From Klebsormidium nitens (lineage: Eukaryota; Streptophyta; Klebsormidiophyceae; Klebsormidiales; Klebsormidiaceae), in NCBI GenBank assembly GCA_000708835.1, contig DF237269.1, positions 39,061-103,060 of the forward strand: a stretch of DNA of 64,000 bases. Direction: 5' to 3'. The notes beneath the pieces are model-generated. The model did not search any database. It saw only the letters and a list, made by a program, of their open reading frames with translations, and was not told where the DNA came from. Of the stretch, positions 46,491 to 59,900 are shown piece by piece; position 1 is the first letter of the stretch, and each line of letters opens with the position of its first letter. A program made the position numbers and the translations under genes.

Positions 46491-48879
46491 GAAAGTCTGA
46501 TAAGTTGGTTGGTTGGGTTTCGATTTGGGGCAAGCCCCCACCCATTGTTGCAACGTTCCTCAAATTTGGTTTTATAGAAACTTTCAATGCGAGGTGGGGT
46601 ATCTGAAAGACCCCCGGCCTGATTATTGCAATTGGTAGATTGTTGTGGTCTTCTTAGGAGCTGTGAACCACAGTCTCCGCATTCTACCCGCTCATTTGAG
46701 GGTTGTGAATATTTGTGGGCAGTTAGCGAGCGGAAGCCTCAAGCTTCAGTCAGGATTGACTTGGACCGTTGTACATCTGGCTTCTGAGCCGTACTGCATT
46801 CGCGCTAGCAAAGAAATCGTGTAGGTTTGATAAGCTAGATTGATAGTGCAGGCCTTTGCTACCTAGGTGGAGCCATTTGCCATTTCCTACTTGCTCTTGC
46901 ACTTTGCGTTGTGGTGGCCGCATTCCATCCTACGTCCCACCCCCGGCGACCTACCATCTCCATGCTTCAATGTACCAAAACAAATCCTACTAGGCTGGGT
47001 CAATATGAGGCCTCATGCATGGGCAGTGGACATATGGGCTTAATATTTCGAACGGGTATGTAATCTAGAGCTTGCGCGCGACAGGCATGACCATGCACTG
47101 TCATGTTGTTATTGCATAGATGTCCTTCCGGTTTAAGCAATATAAGCTTCACACGTGCTTGATATACTTCACGCGTGCTTGGCATACTACGGAGTCTACA
47201 GCTGAATTCACATTAATAGTGGTGACGGTGTCGTTCAGGAGCTCCACCTGAGAGCTTTGATTGGCATCTGCATTTTTCCGGATCACTTTGATGCAAGCTT
47301 TTAGACTCCTTTTCAAAGCGTGCCGCCAAATTTAGATCATGCTGTATAACCCAGCCATATATCTTTGAGTGTGGGAATTAATCCGCGTGAGGATTAAGCC
47401 GCTGTCGCAACACTCCTATTCATTGACTATAGTTGTCCTGTTGGCCGGTGGTCTCCTTAAGGCTCTCTCATATATACAGGTACATAGTGACCTCTGCGGG
47501 CGTCTGTAGCTCCAACAACAAGAACAACAACAACAACAACACAACAACAACAACACAACAACAACAAACCAGCAAACCAACAACGTCATCAATAGCACTA
47601 GGGAGTCGGGGAACCTAAAGGCTAGGCCAAGTGCAGGTTCGCAGGTTGTCAATGTGAGCCTTCGAACAGCAGATATTATCACCGCAAGTGGTGAGAATCT
47701 TCCGGCTCTGCCAGGGGCTCTGCCATTCGTATTATAGGATAACAAAGATCCTTCGTGTATCGGGGTGTCGTCGCTATTGAATTTAGTATAGGGCCCTGGG
47801 TCCCAGGGGTGCGTTCAAAGGGATAAGCACCCGGGGACCGGGTGGCTTAGCTAGGGGTTTAGGGTAGATGCGGGTGCGAAGCGCGTAATATTTTAGGTTA
47901 GGGCTTTTAGGTAGTTGAGGTGCCCGGTGCTCCTGTGTCCCCCGGTCACAAGCAACTTGGATGGGTTGCCAGTGATGTGTTGGATCGGACGGTGCTGACG
48001 GAGAGGTCATGATGTCATGCAGCTATCGTACGGTTCGATACAGTCCCGATATTCGATGACGTCAAAGTATCGAAGTTACCGTTGCTGAGCGGATCGAAGT
48101 GCTCTCTGGTTGCCAGCTGGCTTTCTGGGCCTAACGACTTTATGAAATTGCGCCGTCGGGGACTCGCTGTCATCTTGGTGTCAATCTGCGAGTGGATGAG
48201 TGCATGTACTGTTCGATTGTCCAATAGACTTGGGATCTGACATTGATTGCTCGATAATGCTGATGTGATTTGACACCAGAATTGAAGGGTGGCTCGGAAA
48301 GTGCTGCACGGAGCTTACGAGAACCGGAAGGAGCAGCCCGGGATCTTGCTGCAGTCCTTGGACTTGGCAAAGTCTGGGGCGGCGGCGGTCTGTCCACCCG
48401 GGGACAGACTCCTTCACAACGCACCTGAGGACAATGCACTGTAGTACTGTACTCTTTCAGTCTGCGGTAAGACTAGGTATACATACCAAGTTCCAACCTT
48501 CCTTTGCATCATGCTCTAATTTTTAAATCCAAGTTTGCAGAAACTGAAAGTGCTGCCGATTTCATTTTTGAGCAGCATACTTCTTAGGTACTTGAAGGTG
48601 CAGGCTAGGAAGCAGAGTCCTTGTGCAATCACTGGCACCAACTGTTTTGAGATTGAAAGGAAGATTGCGAGAACGTTGGCGGCGGCACCTTGATCCTATG
48701 GTTTGAGGAACTTCTGCCGGTAGTAGCAAAGTGGATAAGGTAGTGGCACGCCTTTGCTTTTAGAGGAGATTCCTCAGCAGAGAGGAAAAAGGGAAGCTGC
48801 CTTGCAGAAGATCAGATCGGCAGGAAGCTAAAGAGAGCAGAAGCGAAAAGCACTACCATAACATCTGGCAGCGAAAGGG
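46491..48879. other. Intergenic, 2.4 kb
   Basis: This is the 3' flank of ACT-PEPC and the upstream region of the malectin gene. It contains a CAA microsatellite (listed separately) and no recognised exon. Confidence 0.6.
47512..47573. repeat. CAA microsatellite
   Basis: About twenty units of CAA/ACA, interrupted by CACAA at two places and by one AGA. It would encode polyN, polyT or polyQ on one strand, but no gene frames it. Confidence 0.9.
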
Positions 48880-51800
48880 ATGAAGTCACCGCAGACCTCA
48901 GTGCAAGCGGCACTGAAAGTGGTGGTGGTCCTTCTATTCATGAACAAACTTGCGGTGGCAGACTATCTTGCTATCAACTGTGGTGGTCTCACATATCCTG
49001 ATGGCAGCATTCCCCAGTAAGTGGTGCACCAGGCAGCCGGTGGTGGATGACTTAGTCTTCTTGCAGTTTGAAGACGCTTGTAGAAAAAGAAAGGGCACTC
49101 TCTGTGTTGAATCTGATTGTCCTTGTTTCTCAGACAGCTTATAGAGGAAAAGCTCAATGCAATCTCTACATGACATCATTGCTCAAGCTCTCTCAGCAAT
49201 TGGAAGCTGGATCTGACACATTCCTCCATTGAGATAATATTGACGGGCCCCAGACTTTATTTTGTTACATTTTTGCCTGTCATACTGTGAAAAGAAAGAC
49301 ATGTCACCATCAAGAATCCTGTAGCAAAAGTGCTTGCCATCAAATGTCATCTTTCCTGAATTGGAAGGACCAGACGTGACATCAATGTGCTTCCTGACAC
49401 CAGCTCCTGACACCAGCAATCTCTTTGAGCTGAGAGCTGTGCTCTTCCTTCAGGTACTATGACGGTGTTACATATGGCCCTGGGCCCGACTACAAACCTG
49501 CTGGCGATCATACAGACTCTGCTGGAATCAACTGGAGATCAGACAGTTTCTATTCTGGCACTTCAACTCATGTCACTGATTACCGGGGCATCAACTATGC
49601 AAACACTAATGACCAGCTCACCTACAGAACTGAGCGATATGGTGAGCAACTGGCTCTTGGTGATCTCTGGATTTGGAACTGGATCTCATCCGTTGCTCAA
49701 TATCTGTGGACAGTCTGGTTCCAAGGTTGGCACAAAGCAGTTACGAGGTTTGCTTTCAACTCCCACTAGGTAGCCTCTTGATAGGCTGTTGTGAATTTTG
49801 CGTCAAGCCGCTCCAGAACAGGCTTCAGGTGCTGTCAAGGTTCTTGACCATCTTTCTTGCTGCGTCTTCAGGTATGGACTTCTACTACAGTCTCAACCTA
49901 CCAAATGGTGCTTACACCGTTGAGATGAGGTTTGCAGAGACCCGCTTCAACAGTGCAGGGTCGCGAACATTCACAATCTCAATCAATGGACAGCAGGTTG
50001 AAAGTAGCTTGGACATCTTTGCGAGGGCTGGAGGTCAGAATGTTGCATACACGAGTCAGTATCAGGCTAGCGTGAGCAATGGTCTTCTGGATATCTTCTT
50101 CAACTCAATCGTGTATGAAGCCAAAGTAGACGCCATCAGGGTTTTCTCCAATGGAGGCGGAAACCCTCTACCGGGTCCTCCATCAACTGTGAGTCTCTTC
50201 AAATCTCCTGACGAGACCATCTTTTGGCAGTAAGCTGGCAATTCTTTGGAGCGATACCGTTTGACAACCTGCTAGGATGCAGTTTGGCAACCCAATCTTG
50301 CAGCCAGCTATTCAGTTCTATCAGGACTTTTTCTTTGGCAAACGTTGTAAGTTGCAAGTTAGTGATGCTTGCGTACTCACATGGACAATCATGTTGCATC
50401 TTGGCACATTCGGTTACCTTTTGAGGTGTAAGCTACACACTCTTGAGGAGTATGCGGAGTCAGGTTCTGTCTGAGGATCATTACTTACTTCCCTACATGA
50501 GCAGCCGTCTTCACTTGCCTTTTCAACGCTGTTCTTCTGGCATCAACCAGGCAGCTGACAATCTATCTTGGACATTCCAGATAAGCATTGCTGCTGGAGG
50601 GAGCAGTGACAAATACTACAAGGGAGGCTCGACAGGTGCAACACAATCAGCCACCTACCCTAACTACCGCAGCGGCGCCCTTTTTGAGTATCTTCTCAAC
50701 CTCCAGAACGGCGACTACGTGGTCCAGTTCGCATTTGTGGAGCCTCAGTTCACATCCCCTGGCTCGCGTTCATTTGACGTCTACATTCAGAACTTCAAAC
50801 GGATCTCTGGATATGACATCGTTGCAAAAGGGGGCAGCGCAAGCAATGCGGTGACAGTGCAGAGGACTGTGCACGTTTCTAATGGCTTGCTCAGGCTCAA
50901 GTTCCAAGATGCTGGCTCTGATGCCATAGTCTCTGGCATCACTGTCTCCCCACTCTCCAGGTGAGCTCCCGATGGTTTGTAATCCAGAGTCAGTCTAGCC
51001 AAGAACCTCCTGTACTTTTGTTTCTGGCGAAGTCTGCTCTTGGATCCATTACAGGCAAGCACGAGGTGTTAGTATTTGCAGTGTGCTTCTAATGAACACT
51101 CCGATTGGAGTTGCTATCCAATCCCTCCACATGCATACAGTTCAATCTGTTTTTCTATTGTCAAGAAAACTTGCAGGCAAGCTCCAGGTCAGCCTGGTGT
51201 GCGTGAGGCTGCTGCTCAATACCCTGGCCAATGTCCAGGTCTTTCTCATGCCTTGCCGTGTCAGCTTAGGTGTCCGTTGAACATTATCATGCTTCGTTGG
51301 TAGCACTTGGAGCTTTGGCATCTCACATATGCGCACACTTCAGTAGCTCGCTTTGTTTCTGGACAAATTTGTGACCAGCTTCGAGCCAAAATCTCAGGGA
51401 ATCCCTAGCTCAGAAGAAGGTCGATCTTCTGACCCTCCTTCCACAAAAAATCAGAAGAAAGCAACCGACAATCATTGTGTGCTGCAGCTCAACAGGGGTT
51501 CAAGTCGCCATCAACTGCGGCGCCCCACTGGACGTCCTCTCTGGCCTGGGCATCATCTTCCAGAAGGATGTCTACAACTCTGGCGGCAACTCGGCTATCA
51601 CAAAGCCGTACGAAGTGTTCCTTCCCTTTGGCGGCTTCTGGGACGACTTCCTCTACACCAGCGCTCGCACTGGTGGCGCCTTCTCCTATTCAGTGCCGGT
51701 GCCAAATGGGGCCTACCAAGTAGAGATGCACTTTACAGAGACGGAAGGCAAGCAAGCAGGCCAGCGCGTCTTCAACGTGAACGTCCAGGTAAGGAGAGGT

Positions 51801-54800
51801 TGCAGGCTCGGGATTGCAGTTCAGGTCTGGTTTTCTGGAGCAGTTGCCAAGTTGCTTTGCTTTTTGGGAGAAACTGCAAACTTTGCCTGATGCCAGCCAT
51901 GACAATCTGAAGTGAAGTATGAGGATCGGCCGACAAGAACAGGAACAAATTGTTGTCACTCATGCCAATCTTCTAACAAGCTCGGCGCCTGATGCAGGGT
52001 CAATCCGCCATCCAGAACCTGGACATTGTCGCTGCCACGGGCGGCCAGCTGCGCCCCATCGTCTTGACTGCAGACGCCACTGTCTCGGGCGGCACGTTGA
52101 ATATTGACTTTACCAACAACGCAATCGTTATGGCACTCTTCATCTACCCTGGCCTGGTGAGCCCCCTCTCCGCATGGATTTGCTGAGAAAGGTCGTAATG
52201 CCACGTTAAAAGCAAGCTCGTGTTCGTCGCGTTCAAAGCTGCTGCTCTGCTCTCCATTCCAGCAAATCTTGACAGACGGTTTCTGAGCTTTTCATCAAGA
52301 ACGCACTTTCGTGACAAGAATTACACTTATCACACCATTCCCTTCACTCCACAACCAGAGGTGTGATCCATCAAGGGCTTTTTTGCTGGTCCATGCAAGT
52401 TTGACATGTTCACGAAGTCGTTGTTCTTACAGCAGGCTTCATCGATACGCCTTGCTCCTCACGCTTTTGACCTTCACCTTCCTGGAAACGTTCACGGTTT
52501 TGCACAATCTATGCTTACAAGCTTTCCGCACGAATGCACAGCTCCACGAATCACGTGGTCTCACTCCCACCAATCACCTTGTCTTCTACGCACTCTTAAC
52601 AGCAGTGGTGGCATGCTGACCACGGCAATGACGTCACAGCACCGCACTCACCTTGCGACACTGGCAGTCTTAAGTTTCTGGAGATGATTACTCACACTGG
52701 CACACGCCGTTCACAATTCGAGAGGTAGGTCACGCGAATCACGCACAATATACTGCTACTGTTCTGAAAGTGTGCAGTCGAGACCAGCAAGGTGTTTGGT
52801 TCACTTCAGTAGCAGAGGAAACGTGCTTACAAACAGTCGCTTCAGACCCTACATCGCTTGCGCACAGGCTTCCAAGACGCATCCGGATATTCAATCGGCA
52901 CCATCAAAGTCACATTGATAGAAGTCACTTACGACATAGATTTTTGAAAGTTTTTCGCTTCTGTTCTGCTGCCTCTGTATGCGTGGCTTCGTTGACCCTG
53001 GTCAGAAACGGGCTTTACCTTGGTCAGAAGCGAATTACTTACAACACTTTTGTTCGTTCTGCAGTCTGGCGGTAGCCAAACCGTGATCTCGAGCCCCGCA
53101 GCAGCACCAGCGAGCAGCACAGTGCCGAGCAGCGCCCCGTCCCCTGGAAGCGCCCCGTCCCCTGGAAGCGCCCCGTCAACTGGAAGCGCCCCGTCACCTG
53201 GAAGCGCCCCGTCAACTGGAAGCGCCCCGTCAAATGGAAGCGCCCCGTCAACTGGAAGCGCCACTTGCCCCGCCAACGGGGGTGGCTCTGCAATCAACTG
53301 CGCTGGTATGTAAACATATGCTGGGCCGATTGTGCAACTCAGGTGGTAAGCGAGGTGTCTTTCTTGGTGACGTTGAGTATCTGTAAGTTCTGTAACTAGC
53401 CTTCATAAGCTAGTAGTGAAACAATTCTGAATGATTAGGTTGACTATCTTTATCAGCGCATTGATGTGGCTTTTGTGCGAGCTTCACAAGCTGGTCCAAA
53501 ATTCTTCTGATGGAGTAGGTCGACGCAAGTCCTTTCCAGACCGTCACACTTCTCCTCAAGGAATCTGCAGTTTCCTCATCACCTTTGATAGACGTCCTTG
53601 CGATACGTATACTCAACAACGGCGCCGAATCTGAACGACTAAACGACCTCAATAGTTTTGCTGTTCTGAGCTCTCCTAAGAACCTCCTCTTTCGATCGGA
53701 CACAATTTCGTCCGTATAAGATCTTTCTTCCCAAAACAAAACAACAAAAACACTCCCCTGCGAGAACATCAAACTGAACCCGGGCAGCTTGTTGCATTCA
53801 AAAGAACAGCGGAACAAGCACTATCGCCCCAGACCACTATACGAAGCACATGAACCGAAAGTAAAGCAGTGCTTCTCTGCAGGTGGCTGCCCCGCCTACT
53901 CCGCCTCCAACTCGGTCGCCGTGAATTGCGGGGGCGACGACTACGTGTCCACCTGCGGCGTGCGCTTCCTGCCGGACACCACGGCGTGCAACCCGGGGGA
54001 CACCATACCAGATGGCGAGCCCTACTGCCGGACCAACATCAAGGGACCCGCCGGGGGTTACTCGTACTTCAAGCCGTCGACGGACCCGCCAATCACGGGA
54101 ACGGCAGATCCGCACATCTTTGAGGTGAGAGTTGCAGCGCAAGGAGAGGGAAGAGTCTCGCTGGAAAGAGCGTCTGGATACTGGGAGGAGAGGAGACTGG
54201 AAGCGGAAACTTTTCGATTCTTCGGACGAGACGCCCTATTTTGTTCAAATTAGATAAATTGTTATTAAGAAGACGAAGCATTGCGAGAAAGAGACAAAAC
54301 GAGGGAGGGAACTTTAAACGGTTGAGAATTGTCAAGAAGGGGTAATGTTTTGGGTGGGAGTGGTCTGCATGGAGAAGCTCGGCCCCACGCTCGCTCAGAG
54401 ATCTACCAAAAAACCGCGAAATGGTCTGATTGTTAAGTTGTTGAAGAATCCGAAAAGTCGCTTTCGTGGCCGACCAAACTGCCACGCGCGCTTACTCAAA
54501 GCGCAATCTGCGCGCGCAGTCGGAGCGCATCGGCTTCAACACCTACTTCTTCCGCGTGGACAACGGCGTGTACACTGTAGCGACGTACTTCGCCGAGATC
54601 TCCGGCAGCGACCCGTCCATCGACGTCAATGCGGAAGGTCTCAGGCGCTTCACCCTCATCTTCAACGACAACCCCAACTCGCCCAACCCGAACATCGACC
54701 CATTCGCGGTGAGCTTCTTCAACACGTGAGCGGCGCGCTTTTGAGATTACATCGGTTGCATTTGTTGCTGTGCTTATGTCGGAGGGGGATGAATGCAAAG

Positions 54801-55283
54801 TTACTGTTCGACCAACGAGGACGTCAGTCTGCTTACAGGGGGCCAAATATCAGAGACAGTGGACTTTTTGTGGAATTGAGGAACCCAGTATGAGAGGTTC
54901 TGAAGCTCAGCCTGTCCGTATGCAACGTGATGTCCTTATCACAGAATCTTCCGTGGTCGCATGGACTGACTTGCAAACGCGACGGGACGTCCAAGTTTTT
55001 CTCAGCGCTGCTTCAATGCCAGAAACGGAGCCAAGCGGACCATATTTCGTAGGGAGTCGGTAACAAATGCGTGCACAGACTCTGAGCGTCGCTTTGAGAT
55101 CTTTCCGGCTGACTCGGCATCGTACGGATCTCGCAGCTGGCTGGCGACCAGAAGTTCAAGGCGGATCCCGTCCAAATGGCCCAGATTCCTGTGAGCAATG
55201 GAGTCCTGAAGATGCAACTGTTCCCCACTGGCATACGCGATGCACCAGCCATCAAAGGCATCTGGATCCGCAAGACGGGCTAG
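48880..55283 (+). CDS. Secreted protein with four malectin-like modules
   Basis: Ten exons join in frame to 772 residues: 48880-49016, 49454-49641, 49872-50188, 50581-50960, 51488-51788, 51998-52156, 53065-53305, 53883-54124, 54502-54708, 55137-55283. MKSPQTSVQAALKVVVVLLF and following residues form a signal peptide. Module 1 begins YLAINCGG and contains YRTERYGMDFYYSLNLPNGA, VEMRFAET and a terminal DAIRVF. Module 2 has ISIAAGG, LLNLQNGDYVVQFAF and GSRSFDVYI. Module 3 has VAINCGAP and VPNGAYQVEMHFTET. After a GSAPS(P/T/N) linker, module 4 has VAVNCGGDDYV, RIGFNTYFFRVDNGVYTVAT and ends GIWIRKTG. Malectin domains bind carbohydrate; plants use them in receptor ectodomains, but no membrane segment or kinase follows here, so it is probably wall- or matrix-located. 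The acceptor at 54502 (CAAAG) is weak, so the left edge of that exon is uncertain. Confidence 0.85.
53131..53265 (+). repeat. 18-bp minisatellite encoding GSAPS(P/T/N) repeats
   Basis: Seven in-frame units of AGCGCCCCGTCnnCTGGA encode a Ser/Pro/Gly-rich linker between malectin modules 3 and 4. Units differ mainly at the codon for the last residue (Pro, Thr or Asn), so the repeat can change length without frame loss. Ser/Pro-rich linkers of this kind are often O-glycosylated. Confidence 0.92.
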
Positions 55284-56927
55284 GTTGATGATTTTACCGA
55301 TCTTTCAGCAGTCTCTGTAAGGCAGTCACTATCGGAATTTGGAGAAGGCGATCGGAGTTGCATCGGTCAGTCAAATTAGCAGGATTGTGAGAAGGCGCTT
55401 GACGTTCTGCAAAACTGGAAGTTTCGCACCTAGAGCTAGGTCAGGTCTTTTGAATGCAGATGTTGAGGGATAGACGGACGCGTGTCACGAGTTGAAGATA
55501 TGCTCAGTAGAATGAAGCAGGGTCACTTTGAAGAAAAAGAGACGAGTGGATTATGTAGATCGACGTTCTTAGGATTTCAACTGCTTTAGGTTTGTGATTG
55601 AATAGTTGCATTGACTGCATAAGCGATTGAGTACGTGTCAAGATTTTGCATCCTCCGAAAAGCTGAGCTCACCTCGACGGCATCCGCAATTATGCATCGG
55701 TGTTGGTATCTAGACGAACGTACAGAGAGTAAGCAAAGTTTTTTCTCGCCAGCTCGACTCAGGTCCCCTTCGCCTTGCAGGTATGTTCTCCTGCAACATA
55801 CTGATAGCCATTACTCTACATTGAACATGCAATTAGATCGTTGAGTGCATGACGCCGCTTCCCTGCACGCTGACTTTACGTGTGGCGAGGTGACCAGTGT
55901 ATGTGTACAATGTATCGAATTAAAGGTGGGATCACCATCCTCATTGCGGAACTGCATGCATGGATTTCAAGGCGGGCTCGCCCGGCGTCTCCGTCGTGTG
56001 CACCTCAATGATTTCGGATGGATTTGCGGCCGAGGTTGCGCAACAACAGCGTTACTGTGCACTTCCATGAATCTTACAACGTACGCGTTGGGATTCGGGG
56101 AGGAGGTAAGTGCGCAATTAATTGTTTGTGCGGGCCAGACTGAGATCGAGTCCATTGCATGGTTTGCAAAACGCATGGCAACTAAGTTCCGGCGACGAAC
56201 TTAGCTCGACAAGGAGAGGACTGCACAGTACTCTTGCATGTGTGCATTGTTTGTCACCCTCCAGGTTCCAACACCGAGGGTGCTGCAGATTTCACCCGCC
56301 GACTCATGAGCTGGTGCAGACTGTAGCATCCAACATCGGCCCAACCTTTGTATTTGTTTCATCACTTTTCAATTCATCACTTTTCAAATGAAAAGTGGTT
56401 ATTCAAACTCATGCTGGGCCGGGGCTATATGAATCGTTAAGTGGCTTTCACAGAACGGTGGAGTTCTGAACTCAATCAGTAACATGTACCAGGCGGAGAA
56501 CGTTCGGAGAAAGCCATGTAATACCAGCAGTCTGAGGGTACGTTTTTTGTCGAATGTTCACAATTCGCGAATCGTTGAGCAATGACATGCTTCGCAAAAA
56601 AAGTGTTCACATTTCGTGCATCGCGAAGCAGTGACATGCTTCGCAAAAGAAGAGGTGATAATAAATAAGAGAAGACCAGCATATCCGTCAGCTTCTAAAC
56701 GTCAGTACAGGGGTCCAATTCACAGTCACCTATCATAACTTAGGTCAGAAAAGGCTGGGCACTACTAAAGTGAAGATACTAGTGCAGATTCTTGACTAAG
56801 GGTCTATTCTCTCCTGTCCCGACTTCGCCGGGGCAAGAATTCCCTAACACGCTTCCTATTCTACGATCGACACTACACGCTGAAACGCGCGTCATCTTCG
56901 CATATGTTAACCTTCTGCGTATCACTC
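55284..56927. other. Intergenic, 1.6 kb, between convergent genes
   Basis: No coding exon was recognised. It contains a short inverted repeat (CACTTTTCA and TGAAAAGTG, two bases apart, near 56376-56395) and a 49-bp tandem duplication. Confidence 0.6.
56555..56653. repeat. 49-bp tandem duplication
   Basis: Units 56555-56603 and 56604-56653 share TGTTCACA-TTCG, ATCG and TGACATGCTTCGCAAAA with some substitutions. Each unit includes a small TTCGCGAA-like dyad that has decayed in one copy. Confidence 0.88.
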
Positions 56928-59900
56928 TTAAACGCCGGTTGGGGCGAACGCGGGGCCACCCGCGGCTGTGGATGTAGTCGCAGCAGGCGCGTTGGCGGTC
57001 GTGGCGGCGGGAGCCTCGGTCGAAGCACCCTGGGTAGGGGCGGGAGCAGGAGCGGAACCCGGAGCGGAAACCGGAGCCCCCGCGACGACCGCTCCTGGAG
57101 CGGCGGAATTCGGGGCCAGATTGACGGAAGCGAAGGTCAATTGCCAGGTCTGGGCCAAGGGCGCGGTGGTCGTGTTGGTCGGGATGGTGGTATTGACCCC
57201 GGTTGTGGTGTTGGAACCAGTCGAGGCGTTGAGGAGCTGCCACAGCTGGATGACGTACACGTCACCAATCTGCACAAAAAAAGGCGCGAGACGTTTCAGC
57301 TCCTGCTACCTCGGTGATCCAAATCAACCGTTATAATGATCGTTTCTCTAGCGACACTGAACGAGAAGAGTAGCAGCGACAAATCACCGCTAGGGGAGAG
57401 GATATGGGCCAAAGAGGCCACTGTGGAACACCGACCCCAAAGTCAAGTTTCTCAAAGGATCTGTCGTTAGGTTGAAACGCGTGCCTTATTTGGGACTGTA
57501 CGATGCCAAAACAGAACTTCATTTATTTGAAGAATGTCACTTCTCAGGGTCGGGGGTCGGCTTTCCAGGATCGGCTTACAATTGACAGCAGATGTGTAGA
57601 GGCTAACTTCGACATGAAGAGCCAAGGAAAGGCGGCACCTTCACGGACACAGTAGCTTTGCATCCAAGCCACAGCGACGTGAAACAAATCAGAGCCAGTT
57701 CGTCGCAGCTCTGGGTCTGCGGTCCTCACCGACGGCAGAGCAGGCACCAGAGTCGTCAGAATGGCCGACTGGTTGTTGAGCTGCTTGTACGAAACCACGG
57801 TCTGGGGAGCAGCGTTGCCAGTGGCATTGCGGCCTTGCAGCAGGTTGAAGAAAGTCAGGATGATGGGGTCTGTCAAGTTGAGCCTGCAAATGAGACATGC
57901 TTTGTGAGAGAATGTAACACAGGCTTATATGAAGTATGCAAACAACTTCGGACCTTCTAAAACCAATCTTGTTTACATCTGTGTGTTGCAAGTGCTGGGT
58001 CACCAAGCAACCCTACGAAGGGATCCGAGGGATTACCAATTCTGGTTTATCCTTCTGTTTCCACTGCTTCCGTGACCTCATGACCACTTTCATGAACAGC
58101 TGATGTGAGCAGCCTTGACAGTTCTATGGAAGAATCAAGGGGTTCAGTCTTCTCATAGGACCTGGAAAAGTAGTACACCACTGCCTCATTCACCCTTCCA
58201 ACCAATTCAAACTCTCAACCAAATGTGAAGCGCTATAACCACCATCCCCAGCAAATCTGTCCCCTCAGTAAGAGAAACAACTTGCACTTCTGTATCATAA
58301 GGAGAAAAGCCAGCAAGAAAAGGTCAAAATCTACTCACGGTGTCGGGCTCGGGAGTGTTGGCAGCACCACTTGGAAGAAGGGGGCAAAGTACTGGCTGGT
58401 CACATTTACAGGGCTCAGGCTGGCATTGCTGAATGCAGCCTGAAGACCGTTTGAAACGGAAACCACAGTGGCTTCAATTGTGAGATTTGTGGGGATGCTA
58501 GTGTTTTGGGGAGCGGTGGTGACGTTGCTGCTAATGGTCACGTTAGGGGTGGCAGCAAAGACTGGGAGGGTCTGGGAAATGAAGGGACCGCTAGGAGCGG
58601 GGGTCATGCTGGCAAGGGCGACAACCCAGGTGCCGTTGGGAGAGGTGGTGCTATTGAGCAATTGCCAAAAACCCGTGATGTACACATTGCCAAGCTGCAG
58701 AAAACAAAGGGCACCAGTGAGTTCTTCAAAGGGAGCTGCTATGATATCATTCTTTGGAATTTCATCAATTGTGATGTCAACAAATGCTGGCCAAAGGATC
58801 AATGCAGTATTGTGCGCTCCCCACAACAAGTCTTGGCTCTCCAGCCCCTCTTTTCCCTGTGAGAATTCTAGAAACCTTGGACTCGTTGTAGTCAAGAGAC
58901 GATGCTGATCAGGCATATTTACATACAGATCTGAAAGGCAATCGAGCTTTCAGCAGAATTGATTATCATGTAGCAGCATCTGCAAAAATCTTAGAGCAAC
59001 AAGCTCAAAAAGATTGCCATTCAAGAAAGCAGAACCCTCGTATGCTAAAAGTACTGCTGGCCAGCTTTATACAACAATACACTTGTTCACCAGCTGAAAT
59101 TGACATAATCATTGTCTATACATCACTAATCCATCATTGTATCATGATGGATCTAAAACAAGATTGAACCTTGCATGCAAATCCCCTCTCCATCTTTCCA
59201 GAACAAACACTATATACTACACAGAACTGCACTTCTGACCTTCTTCCTTCCCGCAAAAGTGACCACCTGTCCTTCTAAGATCCTCGAAAAAACTGCAAAA
59301 CGTCTTCAAGTAATGTTTCACATTGATGACTTGCTCTTCCAAAGCTTTCGAAGGGTTGAGAAGAGATGGACTTATGTCGGCCAAGGTCAAGTTACTCAAG
59401 TTCAGGAGTTCTCAATTTCTTACACAAGGCATTACCAGAAGCTTCATCAGGTGCGGTAACACTCACCTGTCCAAGAGTCGCTTCAAAAACAGTCAGCACA
59501 TTTGTACTGTCAACTGTGTAGAAGTAGAGGTCCGACACATTGTTCACAGTCACGTTGGAGCCTGCTGGCGGTGTCAGAAGGGAAATGAAAGGAAGAAGAG
59601 CAGTGACATTGTTCAACCTGCAACCCAAAAAGCACTAACTGAATCTTGGTAGTACTGTCGTAGTACTGTGGCAAGAAAGCAGTTCATAGGGTCACATGCA
59701 AGCAAACAAAATAGAGAGGAAGCTGCTTGTCTGTTCTGCAGTGGACCCTGATGACCAAACCAAGTTATAATCTCCTCTTCAGCTGAGAAGAGACGGCCTT
59801 CTCCACTTCTCACCTATGATCTAGAAAGCTGACTCTGAACAAAAGCATGTTGAACACTAGTCTGAAAGACTTACGTGACTGGGGCTGTTGTGTTGGGAAG

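Noticed and set aside
47860-47910. Telomere-like TTTAGGG sequence
   Set aside because: Only one unit with nearby TTAGGG variants, not an array.
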